DNA of 64,000 nt. It comes from Echinicola vietnamensis DSM 17526 (GTDB lineage Bacteria > Bacteroidota > Bacteroidia > Cytophagales > Cyclobacteriaceae). Shown here in pieces: positions 1 through 11,590 of the stretch. Under the pieces are notes generated by a model. The model worked only from the letters and a program-made list of their open reading frames with translations, made no database searches and had not been told where the DNA came from. The position numbers and the translations under genes are program-made. The stretch spans positions 4,218,001 to 4,282,000 of the forward strand of contig NC_019904.1 of NCBI RefSeq assembly GCF_000325705.1. The letters run 5' to 3'. The first letter of the stretch is position 1. The number at the start of each line of letters is the position of its first letter.

Positions 1-141
1 ATAAATTTTGTAGCCTGAGGATTCATCCGCAGAAGCTTAAGCCCTCCTCAATCTCCCGAAGGATTGTCAGCGGCACGGATGATAGCTATGCCCACACGAA
101 AATTGTTCCCCTTCCAACTACTAAACGCGTTTGCCCTGTTC

Positions 142-1413
142 CTACACCTCAAGTTCAACACAAAAGCTATGCTTCCCTTCAATATACTGGTAGTTTATAC
201 CAAAACTATAAAGTTGGCAAATGGCTTCTACGATGGATAGCCCCAATCCCGTATTTTGCTGACTCTGGCCATTTTTATAGAAGCGTTTAAAAAGGCATTT
301 GGCATCCAGTGATCCACTGGTGGCAGTGTTCTGGATGATTAATTTCCCCTGCTGTAGCTGAATAATGACCTCTCCTCCTGCTTGGTTATGGATGATGGCA
401 TTTTTGATCAGGTTATTAATCAAGGTATTGGCGAGCATCCTGTCCATAGTGGCGGTTACTTCTTGACTTACTTCCATTTTGACCTGCACCTCTTTAAATG
501 AAGCAAAATCCTCAAAGTCCACAATGGTTTGCTCGACCAGCTTGTTAAAGGAAATCGCTTGGTTGTCAAAGAATTGCTTATTTTCGATCTTGCTCAGCAG
601 TAAAAGTGATTTGTTTAACTGCGTCAGTCTTGACGTGATTTGAAGTACATCAGCAGCAATTGCCGCATCCACGTTTTTCATACTGTTTTTTTCCAACAGC
701 AATTCAAGCTTACTGGTGATAATGGCAAGGGGTGTTTGCAGCTCGTGCGCGGCATTTTCGGTGAATTGCTTTTGGTTGGCATAAGCATTCAAGGTATGGT
801 TGATCAGTTGGTCGCAAGAATGCTTTAGTTCAATAAATTCCTTGGTCCGGGTTCTCATCGTCGGAAGTGGCGAATCCTTATTGACTCGAAAGTTCTTGAT
901 TTGTTCCAAAAAATCGTAAAATGGTCTCCATACTTTCTTAAGGACGATATTATTGACGACCAAAACACTAATGATCAGCAATAGGTAAAGCCAAAAAATC
1001 GCCCAAAACATGTCCTCGATAAGGTCATCTTCTTCGACCATGGAAGAAATCACCTCTAACTTATAATATTGCCCCTCATGCTCAAAGGCCGTTGTCAACA
1101 TCCTTACCGGCTCCTTGTCGTCTTCATCAAGCATGTACATCAGCGTATCTTTATAGCTGTCTTTTACCTGTAGGGCTTCGCTTTTTTCAATGGGACGTAT
1201 GGCATAATTACTTTCGCCAAATTCATGTTTTGAAAATATAGTACTGTCTTCCACGGCCTTATTGATAATCAGTAGCTTATAGTTGGCCAATCCATCATCA
1301 ATGCTGTCATAGATCTCATCCAGCATATTGACATAAAAAAACACCGACCACACGCTGACAATCAGCAAAATGGAAATGGAAAGATAGGTGAGCGACTGGT
1401 TCAGTAATTTCAT
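142..1413 (-). CDS. Two-component sensor histidine kinase
   Basis: This 423-aa protein is a membrane-bound sensor histidine kinase that would autophosphorylate and pass phosphate to the regulator encoded just upstream. Visible parts are a first transmembrane segment (about residues 8-29), an extracytoplasmic sensor region (30-135), a second transmembrane segment (136-157), the dimerisation/phosphoacceptor box AAHELQTPL with His223, an N-box (NTLINNLIKNAIIHN, about 330) and a G-box GLGLS (about 392). The linker after the second membrane segment is short and not an obvious HAMP domain. The regulator gene lies 120 bp upstream on the same strand, so both are probably cotranscribed. The sensed signal cannot be read from the sequence. 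The class assignment is firm; the specific subfamily is not. Confidence 0.93.
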   Translation of the reverse strand: MKLLNQSLTYLSISILLIVSVWSVFFYVNMLDEIYDSIDDGLANYKLLIINKAVEDSTIFSKHEFGESNYAIRPIEKSEALQVKDSYKDTLMYMLDEDDKEPVRMLTTAFEHEGQYYKLEVISSMVEEDDLIEDMFWAIFWLYLLLIISVLVVNNIVLKKVWRPFYDFLEQIKNFRVNKDSPLPTMRTRTKEFIELKHSCDQLINHTLNAYANQKQFTENAAHELQTPLAIITSKLELLLEKNSMKNVDAAIAADVLQITSRLTQLNKSLLLLSKIENKQFFDNQAISFNKLVEQTIVDFEDFASFKEVQVKMEVSQEVTATMDRMLANTLINNLIKNAIIHNQAGGEVIIQLQQGKLIIQNTATSGSLDAKCLFKRFYKNGQSQQNTGLGLSIVEAICQLYSFGINYQYIEGKHSFCVELEV

Positions 1414-1533
1414 TAACTGCTCTTTTACCGGGATTCTATGGCTTTTATTTCAAGTTTAAGCCAGATTCAATGACGTTTGGTTAGTGGGTATCTGGTAATG
1501 TTGGTTCTAGAATTGTTTTGGGCAAAGCATCCT

Positions 1534-2211
1534 TTATGGTTCACCAAGCTTATAGCCTATTCCATACACCGCTTGGATTTCAAAATTGGCCTGAGCCTCT
1601 TGCAGTCTTTTCCGGAGGTTTTTGATCTGGTAATAGATGAAATCAAAATTATCCGCCTGGTCGGTATGATCTCCCCAGACATGTTCAGCAAGGGCCATTT
1701 TGCTTACAAGTCGGTTTTTATTGAGCATGAAGTAATTTAGGATATCAAATTCCTTCCTGTTTAGTACCACCATATCTCCGCCAATCCGCAACTCTCGGTT
1801 GTCCAAATCCAGCACCGCATTGCCAATTTCGATGGTGTTTTTTCCATCCAACTGCTTTCTGCGCAATACGGCCTTGACGCGGGCATTCAGCTCTGCCAGG
1901 TGGAATGGCTTGGTAAGGTAGTCATCAGCTCCTAGATCCAAGCCCTTCAGTTTGTCATCAAGGGAATCCTTTGCGGAAACAATGATGACATTTTCTCTCT
2001 TCCCTGCGCTCTTAAGCTCTTCCATTATTTCCAGACCACTTCCGTTTGGTAGCATAATGTCCAATAATATGCAGTCATAGTCATAAACAAAAAGCTTATC
2101 CAGTGCCTCATAATATTCCTCCGCTGTTTCCACGACATAATGTTCCTTTTCAAGCGAATTTTTAATCGCTTTTAAAAGGTCCTTTTCGTCTTCTATTACT
2201 AAGATTTTCAC
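1534..2211 (-). CDS. OmpR/PhoB-family response regulator
   Basis: A 225-aa DNA-binding response regulator, partner of the adjacent kinase. The receiver domain (about 1-115) shows the acidic pair E7/D8, phosphoacceptor Asp51 in ILLDIMLP, and the conserved Lys in DDYLTKPF. A winged-helix Trans_reg_C domain follows (about 125-225, with NRKEFDILNYFMLN and the C-terminal AVYGIGYKL). I chose the GTG start at 2211 because it opens directly on VKILVIEDE, the normal beginning of the family. A longer ATG reading from 2262 would add 17 residues with no family counterpart. The pair probably forms an operon, regulator first and kinase second. Confidence 0.93.
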   Translation of the reverse strand: MKILVIEDEKDLLKAIKNSLEKEHYVVETAEEYYEALDKLFVYDYDCILLDIMLPNGSGLEIMEELKSAGKRENVIIVSAKDSLDDKLKGLDLGADDYLTKPFHLAELNARVKAVLRRKQLDGKNTIEIGNAVLDLDNRELRIGGDMVVLNRKEFDILNYFMLNKNRLVSKMALAEHVWGDHTDQADNFDFIYYQIKNLRKRLQEAQANFEIQAVYGIGYKLGEP

Positions 2212-2366
2212 ATTGTAAAAGTCTGGTTTAATTCTGGAAAGATATGGGAATAATGTTAACAACGAACCATAATTTATAGATTAACGTAACGCTAAAGTCT
2301 TTTGGCCCATTGCTAGGTTTGGCATAGCATCTACTGGTAGTAGAAAATGATTAACCTCAAAATTGA

Positions 2367-2762
2367 CTACCGATCCCGCGCTTCATAAATCCTCAAAAAC
2401 AGAATACTGGCCATGTTTCTAGCATGTTCTTTTGCGTGGTCAGCTACTTTTCCTTCAAACAGCATATCCAAGGTGGTAAACCACAATTCCAGCCAATTAC
2501 CAAAATGCACTTGGGTAAGCCCCTGTCCTGTTTTCTGATCCACCTCTTTGTGTGCTTTCAGTGGATTGAATTTTTGCTTACCTGGGCCTGATTGAAGCAA
2601 TATCATCTCCCAAAAATCAGACAGCCTTTCCAAATGCTCAGGCCAGTTGGTCACAATTCCGTTAAATATAGGTCCTAAATGGGGATGCTGTCTCACTTGT
2701 CCATAAAAGGTATGTACGAGTTTTTCTACATCTTCCCGGTTACTAATATCCTGCTTTGCCAT
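2367..2762 (-). CDS. Group III truncated haemoglobin
   Basis: This 131-aa protein resembles group III (P-type) truncated globins, small cytoplasmic haem proteins of the 2-on-2 globin fold. Sequence support includes the N-terminal DVEKLVHTFYGQV helix, the PIFN segment, the WPEHLERLSDFWEMILL helix with its conserved aromatic residues, and the His residues in LKAHKEV and VHFGNWLELW, where the proximal haem ligand is expected. The length is normal for the group. The physiological role of group III globins is poorly settled (oxygen or NO chemistry, peroxidase activity), so no specific reaction is claimed. It stands alone between the two-component pair and a divergent OsmC-like gene. Confidence 0.9.
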   Translation of the reverse strand: MAKQDISNREDVEKLVHTFYGQVRQHPHLGPIFNGIVTNWPEHLERLSDFWEMILLQSGPGKQKFNPLKAHKEVDQKTGQGLTQVHFGNWLELWFTTLDMLFEGKVADHAKEHARNMASILFLRIYEARDR

Positions 2763-2929
2763 ACCACAAAGTTACAGTAATGCAGGAAAGGTGGAAAATA
2801 CCAGATCATTTATTGATTCGGTTGATTTAATTTGGGTGTGGTTGATTATTCGTGCTTAGTTTTAAGTATCTTGGTAAGAAGATTGCTTCCATATTAAATA
2901 TAGTTTTTAACCAAAAAATCACTAATAAC

Positions 2930-3346
2930 ATGAAATTTTCAAGAAATGCATCAGCCAATTGGAAAGGCAGTGGAAAAGAAGGTAAAGGTACGGTCAGCAC
3001 CGAAACCACGGTTTTGGACAAGACCCCTTATTCCTTCAAGTCACGTTTTGAAGATGGTAAAGGTACTAACCCTGAAGAACTATTGGGAGCTGCCCATGCA
3101 GGCTGTTTTTCGATGAAACTGAGTTTTGTGCTCAACGAAATGGGGTATACGGCTGAAAACATCGATACCTCAGCTAAAGTCACCATGGAAGACGGCAAGA
3201 TCTCGAATATCCACTTGGAGCTTAATGCTAAAGTGCCTGATATCAGCTCGGACGATTTCCAAAAAGCGGCCAAGGATGCCAAAGAAAACTGTCCGGTTTC
3301 CGCGCTTTTCAATACCGAAATTACCATGGATGCCAAATTGGGATAA
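2930..3346 (+). CDS. OsmC/Ohr-family peroxide-detoxifying protein
   Basis: A 138-aa OsmC-like protein. These cytoplasmic proteins reduce organic hydroperoxides with two redox cysteines. Both are present: Cys59 in the family context AAHAGCFSM and Cys121 in ENCPVSALF. The start at 2930 is chosen because MKFSRNASANWKGSGKEGKG matches the family N-terminus; an upstream in-frame ATG at 2852 would add 26 unrelated residues. It is closest in style to the OsmC/YhfA branch. It transcribes away from the globin gene, and a strong palindromic terminator follows about 75 bp after the stop codon. Confidence 0.92.
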   Translation: MKFSRNASANWKGSGKEGKGTVSTETTVLDKTPYSFKSRFEDGKGTNPEELLGAAHAGCFSMKLSFVLNEMGYTAENIDTSAKVTMEDGKISNIHLELNAKVPDISSDDFQKAAKDAKENCPVSALFNTEITMDAKLG

Positions 3347-3422
3347 ACCCTGGGGCCCATTTGAGATTCCAAATTGTCCAGCAATCTACCGCTTAAATTT
3401 TATTGATGCTGGACCATAAAAC

Positions 3423-3465
3423 AAAAACTCACGGATTGTACTAGAGGTACAATCCGTGAGTTTTT
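3423..3465. terminator. Bidirectional intrinsic terminator
   Basis: A perfect 19-bp inverted repeat (3423-3441 and 3447-3465) encloses a 5-nt loop. The arms begin with A5 and end with T5, so the hairpin is followed by a U-tract on either strand. It lies between the convergent OsmC-like gene (plus strand, stop 3346) and the aldo/keto reductase gene (minus strand, stop 3509), and would serve both. Confidence 0.9.
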
Positions 3466-3508
3466 TAATTTTATCTGCTACTGTCAGAAAACTTTCTTCT
3501 GTAGAAAA

Positions 3509-4468
3509 TCAGGAGTATTCCTCCCAGAAATCTGATAGTTCATATGGACTGTTGTGTGTTGTCCATAGCTTGCCGTCCGTAAAACGATACGGTCCTTCCA
3601 GTTGATTGAGCTGATCCATTTCTTCCTGACTCAGGGTCAGTAAATTTGACTTAAAGTTTTCCTCAATCCTTGAAGGGGTTACCGACTTGGGAATCACGGC
3701 GATATCCCGTTGTATATTCCAAGCGAGTACCACTTGGGCAGTGGTGGCGTTTAGCTTATTGGCGATGTTTTTCACCTGGTCGTTTTCCAACAGAATCGGC
3801 AGGTCTACCCCGTCTTGGCCTTGGGTCCGGTAAGCAGCTCCAAGCGGTGCGTAGGCCGTCAGGTGAATCCCCTCTTTCTTACAATAATCTACCAATCCTT
3901 GCTGGGGAAGAAATGGGTGCATCTCCACTTGGTTGACCTCAGGTTTGCTCTTGGCTGAAGCCAGAATTTCTTTCAGCTTTTCAATCTTAAAGTTGGAAAC
4001 GCCAATATGCTTTACCTTCCCGGTTTCCAGCAGCCCTTCCATAGCGGCCCATGTGGTAGACAGTGGAATGTTATCCAAATGCTCAAAGTCTCCGTTCTCT
4101 TCGGGGAAATCCACTCCGTGCTTTAAGGCCAATGGCCAGTGAACCAAATAAAGGTCCAAGTAATCCAGCTGAAGGTCCTTTAACGTGCTTTCCAAGGCAG
4201 GAAGTACGTGTTCCGGTTTGTGGCTATCGTTCCATAGCTTGGATGTCACCCAAATGTCTTCACGTTTAATGGTCCCATCAGCAAAAGCTTTGGCAAAGGC
4301 GTCCCCGATTTCTTTTTCGTTTTTGTAAATATAAGCGCAGTCGAAATGACGATAGCCGATTTCTATGGCTTTTAAAACGGCATTGTACACTTCTCCTGGT
4401 TTGGACTGCCAAGTACCCAAGCCTATTATAGGCATGGTGTCCCCATTACTAAAAGTCAGTGATTTCAT
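3509..4468 (-). CDS. Aldo/keto reductase
   Basis: A 319-aa cytoplasmic NAD(P)H-dependent aldo/keto reductase of the AKR1-like type. The catalytic tetrad is visible: Asp43 and Tyr48 in DCAYIYKNE, Lys77 in VTSKLWND, and His110 in LVHWPLAL. The cofactor region follows in the C-terminal half (IPKSVTPSRIEEN). I chose the start at 4468 because MKSLTFSNGDTMPIIGLGTW is the usual family N-terminus; an in-frame ATG at 4546 adds 26 residues that do not look like the family. The substrate cannot be predicted. The gene is monocistronic and converges with the OsmC-like gene across a shared terminator. Confidence 0.93.
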   Translation of the reverse strand: MKSLTFSNGDTMPIIGLGTWQSKPGEVYNAVLKAIEIGYRHFDCAYIYKNEKEIGDAFAKAFADGTIKREDIWVTSKLWNDSHKPEHVLPALESTLKDLQLDYLDLYLVHWPLALKHGVDFPEENGDFEHLDNIPLSTTWAAMEGLLETGKVKHIGVSNFKIEKLKEILASAKSKPEVNQVEMHPFLPQQGLVDYCKKEGIHLTAYAPLGAAYRTQGQDGVDLPILLENDQVKNIANKLNATTAQVVLAWNIQRDIAVIPKSVTPSRIEENFKSNLLTLSQEEMDQLNQLEGPYRFTDGKLWTTHNSPYELSDFWEEYS

Positions 4469-4603
4469 GTGATTTTTGGTTTTAAAATGATCGTTGATAG
4501 TAGGTACTGTGATTTGGTACACTAAAGATACCCTTTCAAAGGTCAATAGTAAAACAAAAGTTCCCTGGGTCTACTCCCATTAAGGAAACCTTTGTCATTT
4601 AAG

Positions 4604-4631
4604 CCCCACATTTCCTCCTTGAAATGTGGGG
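4604..4631 (-). terminator. Hairpin downstream of thiH
   Basis: A 10-bp inverted repeat (4604-4613 with 4622-4631) sits about 50 bp after the thiH stop codon on the minus strand. It lacks a clean U-tract, so it may be an RNA-stabilising hairpin rather than an efficient intrinsic terminator. Confidence 0.45.
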
Positions 4632-4683
4632 TTAACCGATTTATGCATAATGGAGCAAAATCACTGCCATATTACCGATTTTA

Positions 4684-5808
4684 TTACCCAAAAGTACTTT
4701 GCAACGCTGGGTCCCAATCTTTCCAAACGGGTTGATAGCCGTTTCTTTCCAATAGGGCCGCGATGTTAGCAGGGCTTCTCTCATCGGAAATCTCAAATTG
4801 CTCGAGGGATTCCTCGCCCGCTGCATAGCCTCCGGGATTGGTTTTGGAACCGGCACTCATGGATGTAATGCCCAATTTGATCACATGGTTTCTGAAATGC
4901 TCTGATTCCCTTGTGGATAAAGACAATTCCACGTCAGGATCAAGTAGACGATATGCGCAAATGAGCTGCACTAATTCTCGGTCATTCATGGCCACCTTAG
5001 GTTCTTGTCCCCCGGAAAATGGGCGCAGACGGGGAAAGGAGATGGCATATTTGGTTTGCCAGTACTTCTTCTCTAAATAGCGCAAATGCATTGCGGTATA
5101 AAAACTGTCCACTCGCCAATCCTCCAAACCAATTAATGATCCGATACCGATTTTGTGGATACCTGCCTTTCCCAACCGGTCTGGCGTTTCGAGCCGGTAG
5201 TCGAAGTTTGATTTTTTGCCTTTGGGATGGTGAATTTTATAGGTATCACGGTAATACGTCTCTTGATAAACCAGTACGCTATGCAGCCCACTGCTGATCA
5301 GCCGTTCATACTCATGCTGGTCCAATGGCTGCACCTCCATGCTGACGTTTGCAAAATGGGGTTTGATCAGTTGGATGGCGTGTTCGAGGTAGTCTACCCC
5401 TACCGTCCGGTTTGCTTCACCCGTCACCAACAGGATGTGCTCAAAGCCCAAACCTTTCAATACTTCCACCTCCTTCATGATTTCCTGGTCGGAAAGGGTC
5501 TTCCGGGGAATTTTATTGTCTAGGCTAAATCCGCAATACGTGCAAATGTTTTGGCATTCGTTGGAGAGGTATAAGGGTGCAAAAAGCTGCATATTGTTCC
5601 CAAACCGCTGCAAGGTCAATTGACGGCTTTTCTGGGCCATCTTTTCCAAGTATGGCGCCGCTGCAGAAGAAATCAAGGCCAAAAAATCCTCCAGATCCCT
5701 TTCTGTTTTGGCCAATGCCTGCTCTACCCTTTCCGGTGTTATGCTGGCGAGGGCTTTATCGACTTCCTCGGGTGGATATTGGGCTAATAGGTCTCTAAAC
5801 TCATTCAT
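4684..5808 (-). CDS. thiH: 2-iminoacetate synthase ThiH (tyrosine lyase)
   Basis: ThiH (374 aa) is a radical SAM enzyme that cleaves tyrosine to dehydroglycine (2-iminoacetate) and p-cresol. Dehydroglycine feeds thiazole synthase. The [4Fe-4S]-binding CxxxCxxC motif is present as [11 protein letters not shown], followed by LLVTGE and the family C-terminus with [12 protein letters not shown]. Its length is normal. The start overlaps the end of thiG by 8 nt, indicating translational coupling in the thiamine operon. ThiH rather than ThiO (glycine oxidase) implies the anaerobic-type route to dehydroglycine. Confidence 0.97.
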   Translation of the reverse strand: MNEFRDLLAQYPPEEVDKALASITPERVEQALAKTERDLEDFLALISSAAAPYLEKMAQKSRQLTLQRFGNNMQLFAPLYLSNECQNICTYCGFSLDNKIPRKTLSDQEIMKEVEVLKGLGFEHILLVTGEANRTVGVDYLEHAIQLIKPHFANVSMEVQPLDQHEYERLISSGLHSVLVYQETYYRDTYKIHHPKGKKSNFDYRLETPDRLGKAGIHKIGIGSLIGLEDWRVDSFYTAMHLRYLEKKYWQTKYAISFPRLRPFSGGQEPKVAMNDRELVQLICAYRLLDPDVELSLSTRESEHFRNHVIKLGITSMSAGSKTNPGGYAAGEESLEQFEISDERSPANIAALLERNGYQPVWKDWDPALQSTFG

Positions 5809-6568
5809 AAGACAAGAATTCTGTTAGTGGGCTACTCGCATTTGCATGGGAGCTCATGGCTCCTTGGCCGCATTCAAAGGCCATTCTCCCCGCTTCTACG
5901 GCCATTTTGAAAGCCTTTGCCATGGCTGTTGGTTGTTGTGCCACTGCGATGGCAGTATTGACCAATACGGCATCAGCTCCGATCTCCATGGCTTGGGCAG
6001 CGTGGGAAGGAACCCCAAGGCCTGCATCGACCACCACCGGCACGTTGCTCTGTTCAATAATGATCTTTAGAAAATCCAACGTCCTGAGCCCATTATTACT
6101 GCCGATCGGAGCGCCAAGGGGCATCACCGCTGCGGCTCCGGCTTCTTCTAACCGCTTGCAGAGCACCGGATCAGCATGAATGTATGGCAAGACGGTAAAC
6201 CCTTCTTTGACAAGGGTTTCGGTCGCCTTTAAGGTCTCGATGGGGTCGGGCAATAAATACTTGGGATCCGGGTGGATTTCTAATTTTACCCAATTGGTTT
6301 CAAGTGCCTCACGGGCCAGCTGTGCAGCAAATACGGCCTCCTTTGCGGTGCGAACACCAGAAGTGTTTGGCAGCAAATTGATCCTTGGATGCGATAAGTG
6401 GGCCAGCATATCGTCCGCTTTGTCCTTGATGTCCACTCTTCTTAGGGCCACGGTTACCAGCTCTGATTCGGAAATTTCCAAGGCTTCTTGCATGGAGGGA
6501 TAAGTAGGAAACTTTCCTGTTCCAGTAAATAGCCTTGAGGTGAAGGTTTTATTGGCAATGGTCAACAT
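5801..6568 (-). CDS. thiG: Thiazole synthase ThiG
   Basis: ThiG (255 aa) condenses 1-deoxy-D-xylulose 5-phosphate, dehydroglycine and the thiocarboxylate on ThiS to form the thiazole phosphate of thiamine. The TIM barrel shows the family N-terminus ([12 protein letters not shown]), the Schiff-base lysine region TNWVKLEI, and the phosphate-binding segments [17 protein letters not shown] and [13 protein letters not shown] start it at 6568 ([13 protein letters not shown]), the usual family beginning; an ATG at 6595 would add nine residues. It overlaps the end of thiE by 20 nt and the start of thiH by 8 nt. Confidence 0.96.
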   Translation of the reverse strand: MLTIANKTFTSRLFTGTGKFPTYPSMQEALEISESELVTVALRRVDIKDKADDMLAHLSHPRINLLPNTSGVRTAKEAVFAAQLAREALETNWVKLEIHPDPKYLLPDPIETLKATETLVKEGFTVLPYIHADPVLCKRLEEAGAAAVMPLGAPIGSNNGLRTLDFLKIIIEQSNVPVVVDAGLGVPSHAAQAMEIGADAVLVNTAIAVAQQPTAMAKAFKMAVEAGRMAFECGQGAMSSHANASSPLTEFLSYE

Positions 6569-7196
6569 AGGCGAATGTATTTTTGATTTCTTCAATTAAT
6601 ATTTGAGGGGTACTACTCTTTTGGAGAAGGCCACTGATGGCCACACCGTCAAGCCGAGCTGCTTTTAAAGCAGGAAGGTCATCCTGGATTATTCCTCCTA
6701 TGGCAATGATAGGCAAGTGCGGGAATATGTTTTTTGATTTTGGTATAATCTTCTGATAACCATCTATTCCCAGTATAGGACTTAAATCTTTTTTCGTGCT
6801 AGTGTAGCGCAGCGGTCCTAAACCAATATAATCTGCCACTGGTGCCGCGACCAAGATATCATCCAGGGTATTTGCAGTAGCGCCAATGAGCAACCGGTCG
6901 CCATAGCATTCTCGGATATCTTTGGCGGATTTGTCTTTCTTCCCGACATGCACACCGTCTGCTCCCGATTTATGGGCGATCTCAGGATGATCATTAATGA
7001 TCAATGAACAGCCATATCTTTGACAGATCTCTTTGGCACCAAAGGCAGTTCTCAAAATCACGGCCTTTGGAAATGCCTTCATCCTTAGTTGCACCCATTT
7101 TCCTCCTGCTTCGCAATACGATTGGATGGCATCCAAATAGTCCTTTGGATGGTCGAGATTAGGTGTGATGTAATGTAATGAATTGATTTTGGTCAT
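6549..7196 (-). CDS. thiE: Thiamine phosphate synthase ThiE
   Basis: ThiE (215 aa) joins HMP-pyrophosphate and thiazole phosphate to give thiamine phosphate. The catalytic signature elements are intact: WVQLRMK near the N-terminus, [20 protein letters not shown] with HVG following, then [21 protein letters not shown] and PIIAIGGI. This makes it the likely functional synthase, in contrast to the TenI-like neighbour upstream. Its start overlaps the upstream gene's stop by 1 nt, and its end overlaps thiG. Confidence 0.95.
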   Translation of the reverse strand: MTKINSLHYITPNLDHPKDYLDAIQSYCEAGGKWVQLRMKAFPKAVILRTAFGAKEICQRYGCSLIINDHPEIAHKSGADGVHVGKKDKSAKDIRECYGDRLLIGATANTLDDILVAAPVADYIGLGPLRYTSTKKDLSPILGIDGYQKIIPKSKNIFPHLPIIAIGGIIQDDLPALKAARLDGVAISGLLQKSSTPQILIEEIKNTFAYVDHCQ

Positions 7197-7788
7197 TATA
7201 GGGGTATATTTTTATAGGTTAAAAACCGGTTTAATCGTTCTTGGGTATCTGTACCATTCCACACCCCTCCAAGCAATGCCGCTCCATCAAAACCGGCCAA
7301 TTTTAAATCAGGAAGATGTTTTGGAATGATCCCGCCCAGCGCAAATAGTCGAAAGGATAGCTGTCGTTTATGGTTTGCGATCCAGTCGCCGATTTTTTCT
7401 ACTGTAAATTGCTGTCGGTAACCCGGCTTCGAAATACTGTCAAAAACGGGACCTATAAATCCATAATCTAAGGAGTGGTTGATATCGTCTTCCATTGCTG
7501 CGAGATCATGAAAGGATTTACTCCCAACGCCGGAACCAGCATGCACTGTTTGGTCACTTTTAAAGTGCCTCCCTCCTAGTCCGAGTGCTTCGATGAGCTC
7601 GTGGTGCTCGTGAAGGGATATTTTCGGGTAGTAAGCGACAGGAATCTGCGCAATGAGCGCTTCTACTTGGTCTTTTGACCAGTCCGGCTTTCGTAGATGG
7701 AGACGGTAAAGACCATGGTCCAAAAGCTGGACCATGGTTTCGATTTCATCATTTTCGCTTTTCGGTGAACTGATGACGACCAGCTCCA

Positions 7789-7789
<1 letters not shown>
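7196..7789 (-). CDS. TenI-like thiamine phosphate synthase superfamily protein
   Basis: This 197-aa TIM-barrel protein belongs to the ThiE/TenI superfamily (LYRLHLRKPDWS, DYGFIGPVFDSISKPGY, FRLFALGGI, FDGAALLGGVW). It lacks the ThiE signature that carries the INDR-like and GADGVHxG segments, which is replaced by KISLHEHHELIEALGLGGRHF. TenI of Bacillus subtilis is a thiazole tautomerase acting after ThiG, and the same role is the most likely one here. Catalytic equivalence was not checked. It sits between thiC and thiE with 1-nt overlaps on both sides. A redundant or degenerate ThiE is the alternative. Confidence 0.8.
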
Positions 7790-9953
<2,164 letters not shown>

Positions 9954-9974
9954 AAGAATTTAATTTTTTGTGAT

Positions 9975-9995
9975 AAAAAAACTTCAGGAATGAAG
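9975..9995 (-). terminator. Riboswitch expression platform: intrinsic terminator
   Basis: On the minus strand a short hairpin CTTCA-TTCC-TGAAG is followed by seven T residues, 22 nt before the thiS start codon. An upstream AGTGAAG (10015-10021) can pair instead with CTTCATT of this hairpin. That AGTGAAG overlaps the 3' side of aptamer P1 (10019-10023). Ligand-stabilised P1 would therefore free the terminator, and without ligand the antiterminator could form. Pairing was worked out by eye; energies were not computed. Confidence 0.75.
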
Positions 9996-10018
9996 ATAAT
10001 CGCTCGGAAGGACGCTTC

Positions 10019-10101
10019 ACTTTTCCCTTCGCCCGCATTACCGGGATCAGGTTCAGAGGGTATGTCTCAGCCCCGATAGATTATCGGAACACCCCTAAAG
10101 T
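10019..10101 (-). ncRNA. TPP riboswitch (THI element) aptamer
   Basis: Read on the minus strand, the leader contains the conserved thi-box pieces in order: AGGGGTG, GGGGCTGAGA with ATACCC, TCTGAACCTGATC, GGTAATGCGGGCGAAGGGA. The P1 stem is ACTTT (10097-10101) paired with AAAGT (10019-10023). It binds thiamine pyrophosphate and would lower expression of the six-gene thiamine operon. A terminator hairpin follows at 9975-9995, which suggests control at transcription termination. Confidence 0.97.
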
Positions 10102-10115
10102 CTTGTACGTGGTTA

Positions 10116-10144
10116 CAAAGGTAACATGATGTGGGAATTTCAAA
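10116..10144 (-). promoter_or_regulatory. Candidate promoter of the thiamine operon
   Basis: The minus strand carries TACCTTTG (10123-10116), an exact match to the Bacteroidota -7 consensus TAnnTTTG. It is preceded at a 17-nt spacing by TTTG (10144-10141), matching the -33 element. The position, just upstream of the TPP aptamer, fits a start site that leaves the whole riboswitch in the transcript. Confidence 0.6.
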
Positions 10145-10306
10145 AGCTATTGGTAAAATTTCTTTCTTTTAGGCTATTTTCATGGACTAAGCCCTAAATT
10201 ATATTCCAGGGAAAAATTTTCAGGCCACAAATCAGGGTTTCTAGCCGCATGTCATGACGGAACCAGCTCCTACTATAAAGCCGCCGAAAATGGTGCCAAT
10301 AACAGA

Positions 10307-11590
10307 TTATTTTTCGGTAGTATTCTCCTTTAAAATATGCTCCAATACCCGTTTATCCCCATCAATGTGCGCTGGAATGGGAAGTTGGAGTAAGGTGCAG
10401 AGCAGCGGGTAAACATGGATGTTCTCGAAGGAATTAACGGTCAATCCTGACTTGATGGAGGGACCATTGGCATAAAAAATGGCATGCATGTCCTTCCACT
10501 TCGGATCAAATCCGTGCTCGCCAAAGGTTTTGGTATCATACATTGCCCCTCGATTTTGGTATTTGATGAATCCCGACGTAGCCACAAGGTAATGTTCAGG
10601 ATCCGGAATAAGCAATAGATCCCCAACCCTTGACGGGTACTCAATGGACGATCCATAATGGCCCTTGGTCAGTGGATCTACGACAGTAAAGTGATCTTCT
10701 AACTCTCGAAGGGATCGTTTGAGCCTTTTCTTGTCCTTTGGGTCCTGCAAATGCAAATGGGCCAAAGCTCCATTATTGTAATATTCCAATGGAAAAGGTG
10801 CCAAGAGCTTTTCTATATCGATCAGCCGGTCTTTGGTCACATTGGCCATTCCGTGATCGGAAACAATGATGATATTTACAGGAAGCCCCGTTTTTTTTAC
10901 ACCTTCAAACAACGTTCCCAATTCACGATCCAACTTTAGCAGGGCCTCTTCTAACTTCTCGTCGTTATCAGGACCATATTTATGTCCTGTATCGTCCATG
11001 TCAGAAAAATACAAGGTAATCATCTTTGGCCGCTCCGCTTCAGGAAGTTCTAACCATTTCAGGACCTGATCTATCCGTTCTGCATTGGGAACGGTGCCGT
11101 CATAGTCATAGTAATAACTTGGACGAATCCCCTGAATGGCAGCTTCAGAGCCGACAAAGAAATAACTGGCTGATGTGAGGCCATTTTTTTCTGCCTGGAC
11201 CCAAATGGGAGTACCGCCATACCAACTTCCATCCTGTACGACCGAGCGATCACTGATGCGGTACATTTTATCTTTCTCAGGACTAAAAAAAGTATTGTCC
11301 ACCAATCCATGATTACCAGGTCTCATACCCGTAGCGATGGTGTAGTGATTAGGAAAGGTTTTGGTTGGAAAGGAAGGAATCATCGAGGTGGCAGCTGTTC
11401 CTTCCGAAATGAACGCTTCTATATGTGGTGGATGAAACCGCTCGGTATAATCATGACGATAGCCATCCAAGGAGATTAATAGCACGTAAGATGCCGGTTG
11501 CCCTTGACCAAATCCTTCGAAAATGGTTAACATCGATAAGACCGTGACGAAAAATAACCTCATGCGCAGTAATATTGTTTTAAAGCTCAA
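10307..11590 (-). CDS. NPP-type alkaline phosphatase superfamily protein (nucleotide pyrophosphatase/phosphodiesterase)
   Basis: This 427-aa exported enzyme belongs to the nucleotide pyrophosphatase/phosphodiesterase branch of the alkaline phosphatase superfamily, two-zinc hydrolases of phosphodiester bonds. An N-terminal signal peptide is visible (hydrophobic residues about 10-27, then GQGQ). Metal and catalytic motifs are ISLDGYRHDY, the nucleophile threonine in SFPTKTFPNHYTIATG, SDMDDTGHKYGP and IIIVSDHGMANV. The start could also be the internal Met10 at 11563, which still leaves a signal peptide. The natural substrate is not predictable. The gene is followed by the thiamine promoter region and preceded by a repeat-rich gene-free stretch. 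Confidence 0.9.
   Translation of the reverse strand: MSFKTILLRMRLFFVTVLSMLTIFEGFGQGQPASYVLLISLDGYRHDYTERFHPPHIEAFISEGTAATSMIPSFPTKTFPNHYTIATGMRPGNHGLVDNTFFSPEKDKMYRISDRSVVQDGSWYGGTPIWVQAEKNGLTSASYFFVGSEAAIQGIRPSYYYDYDGTVPNAERIDQVLKWLELPEAERPKMITLYFSDMDDTGHKYGPDNDEKLEEALLKLDRELGTLFEGVKKTGLPVNIIIVSDHGMANVTKDRLIDIEKLLAPFPLEYYNNGALAHLHLQDPKDKKRLKRSLRELEDHFTVVDPLTKGHYGSSIEYPSRVGDLLLIPDPEHYLVATSGFIKYQNRGAMYDTKTFGEHGFDPKWKDMHAIFYANGPSIKSGLTVNSFENIHVYPLLCTLLQLPIPAHIDGDKRVLEHILKENTTEK

Noticed and set aside
1..141. Left-edge stretch
   Set aside because: It shows no gene or RNA signal that I can support in 141 bases.
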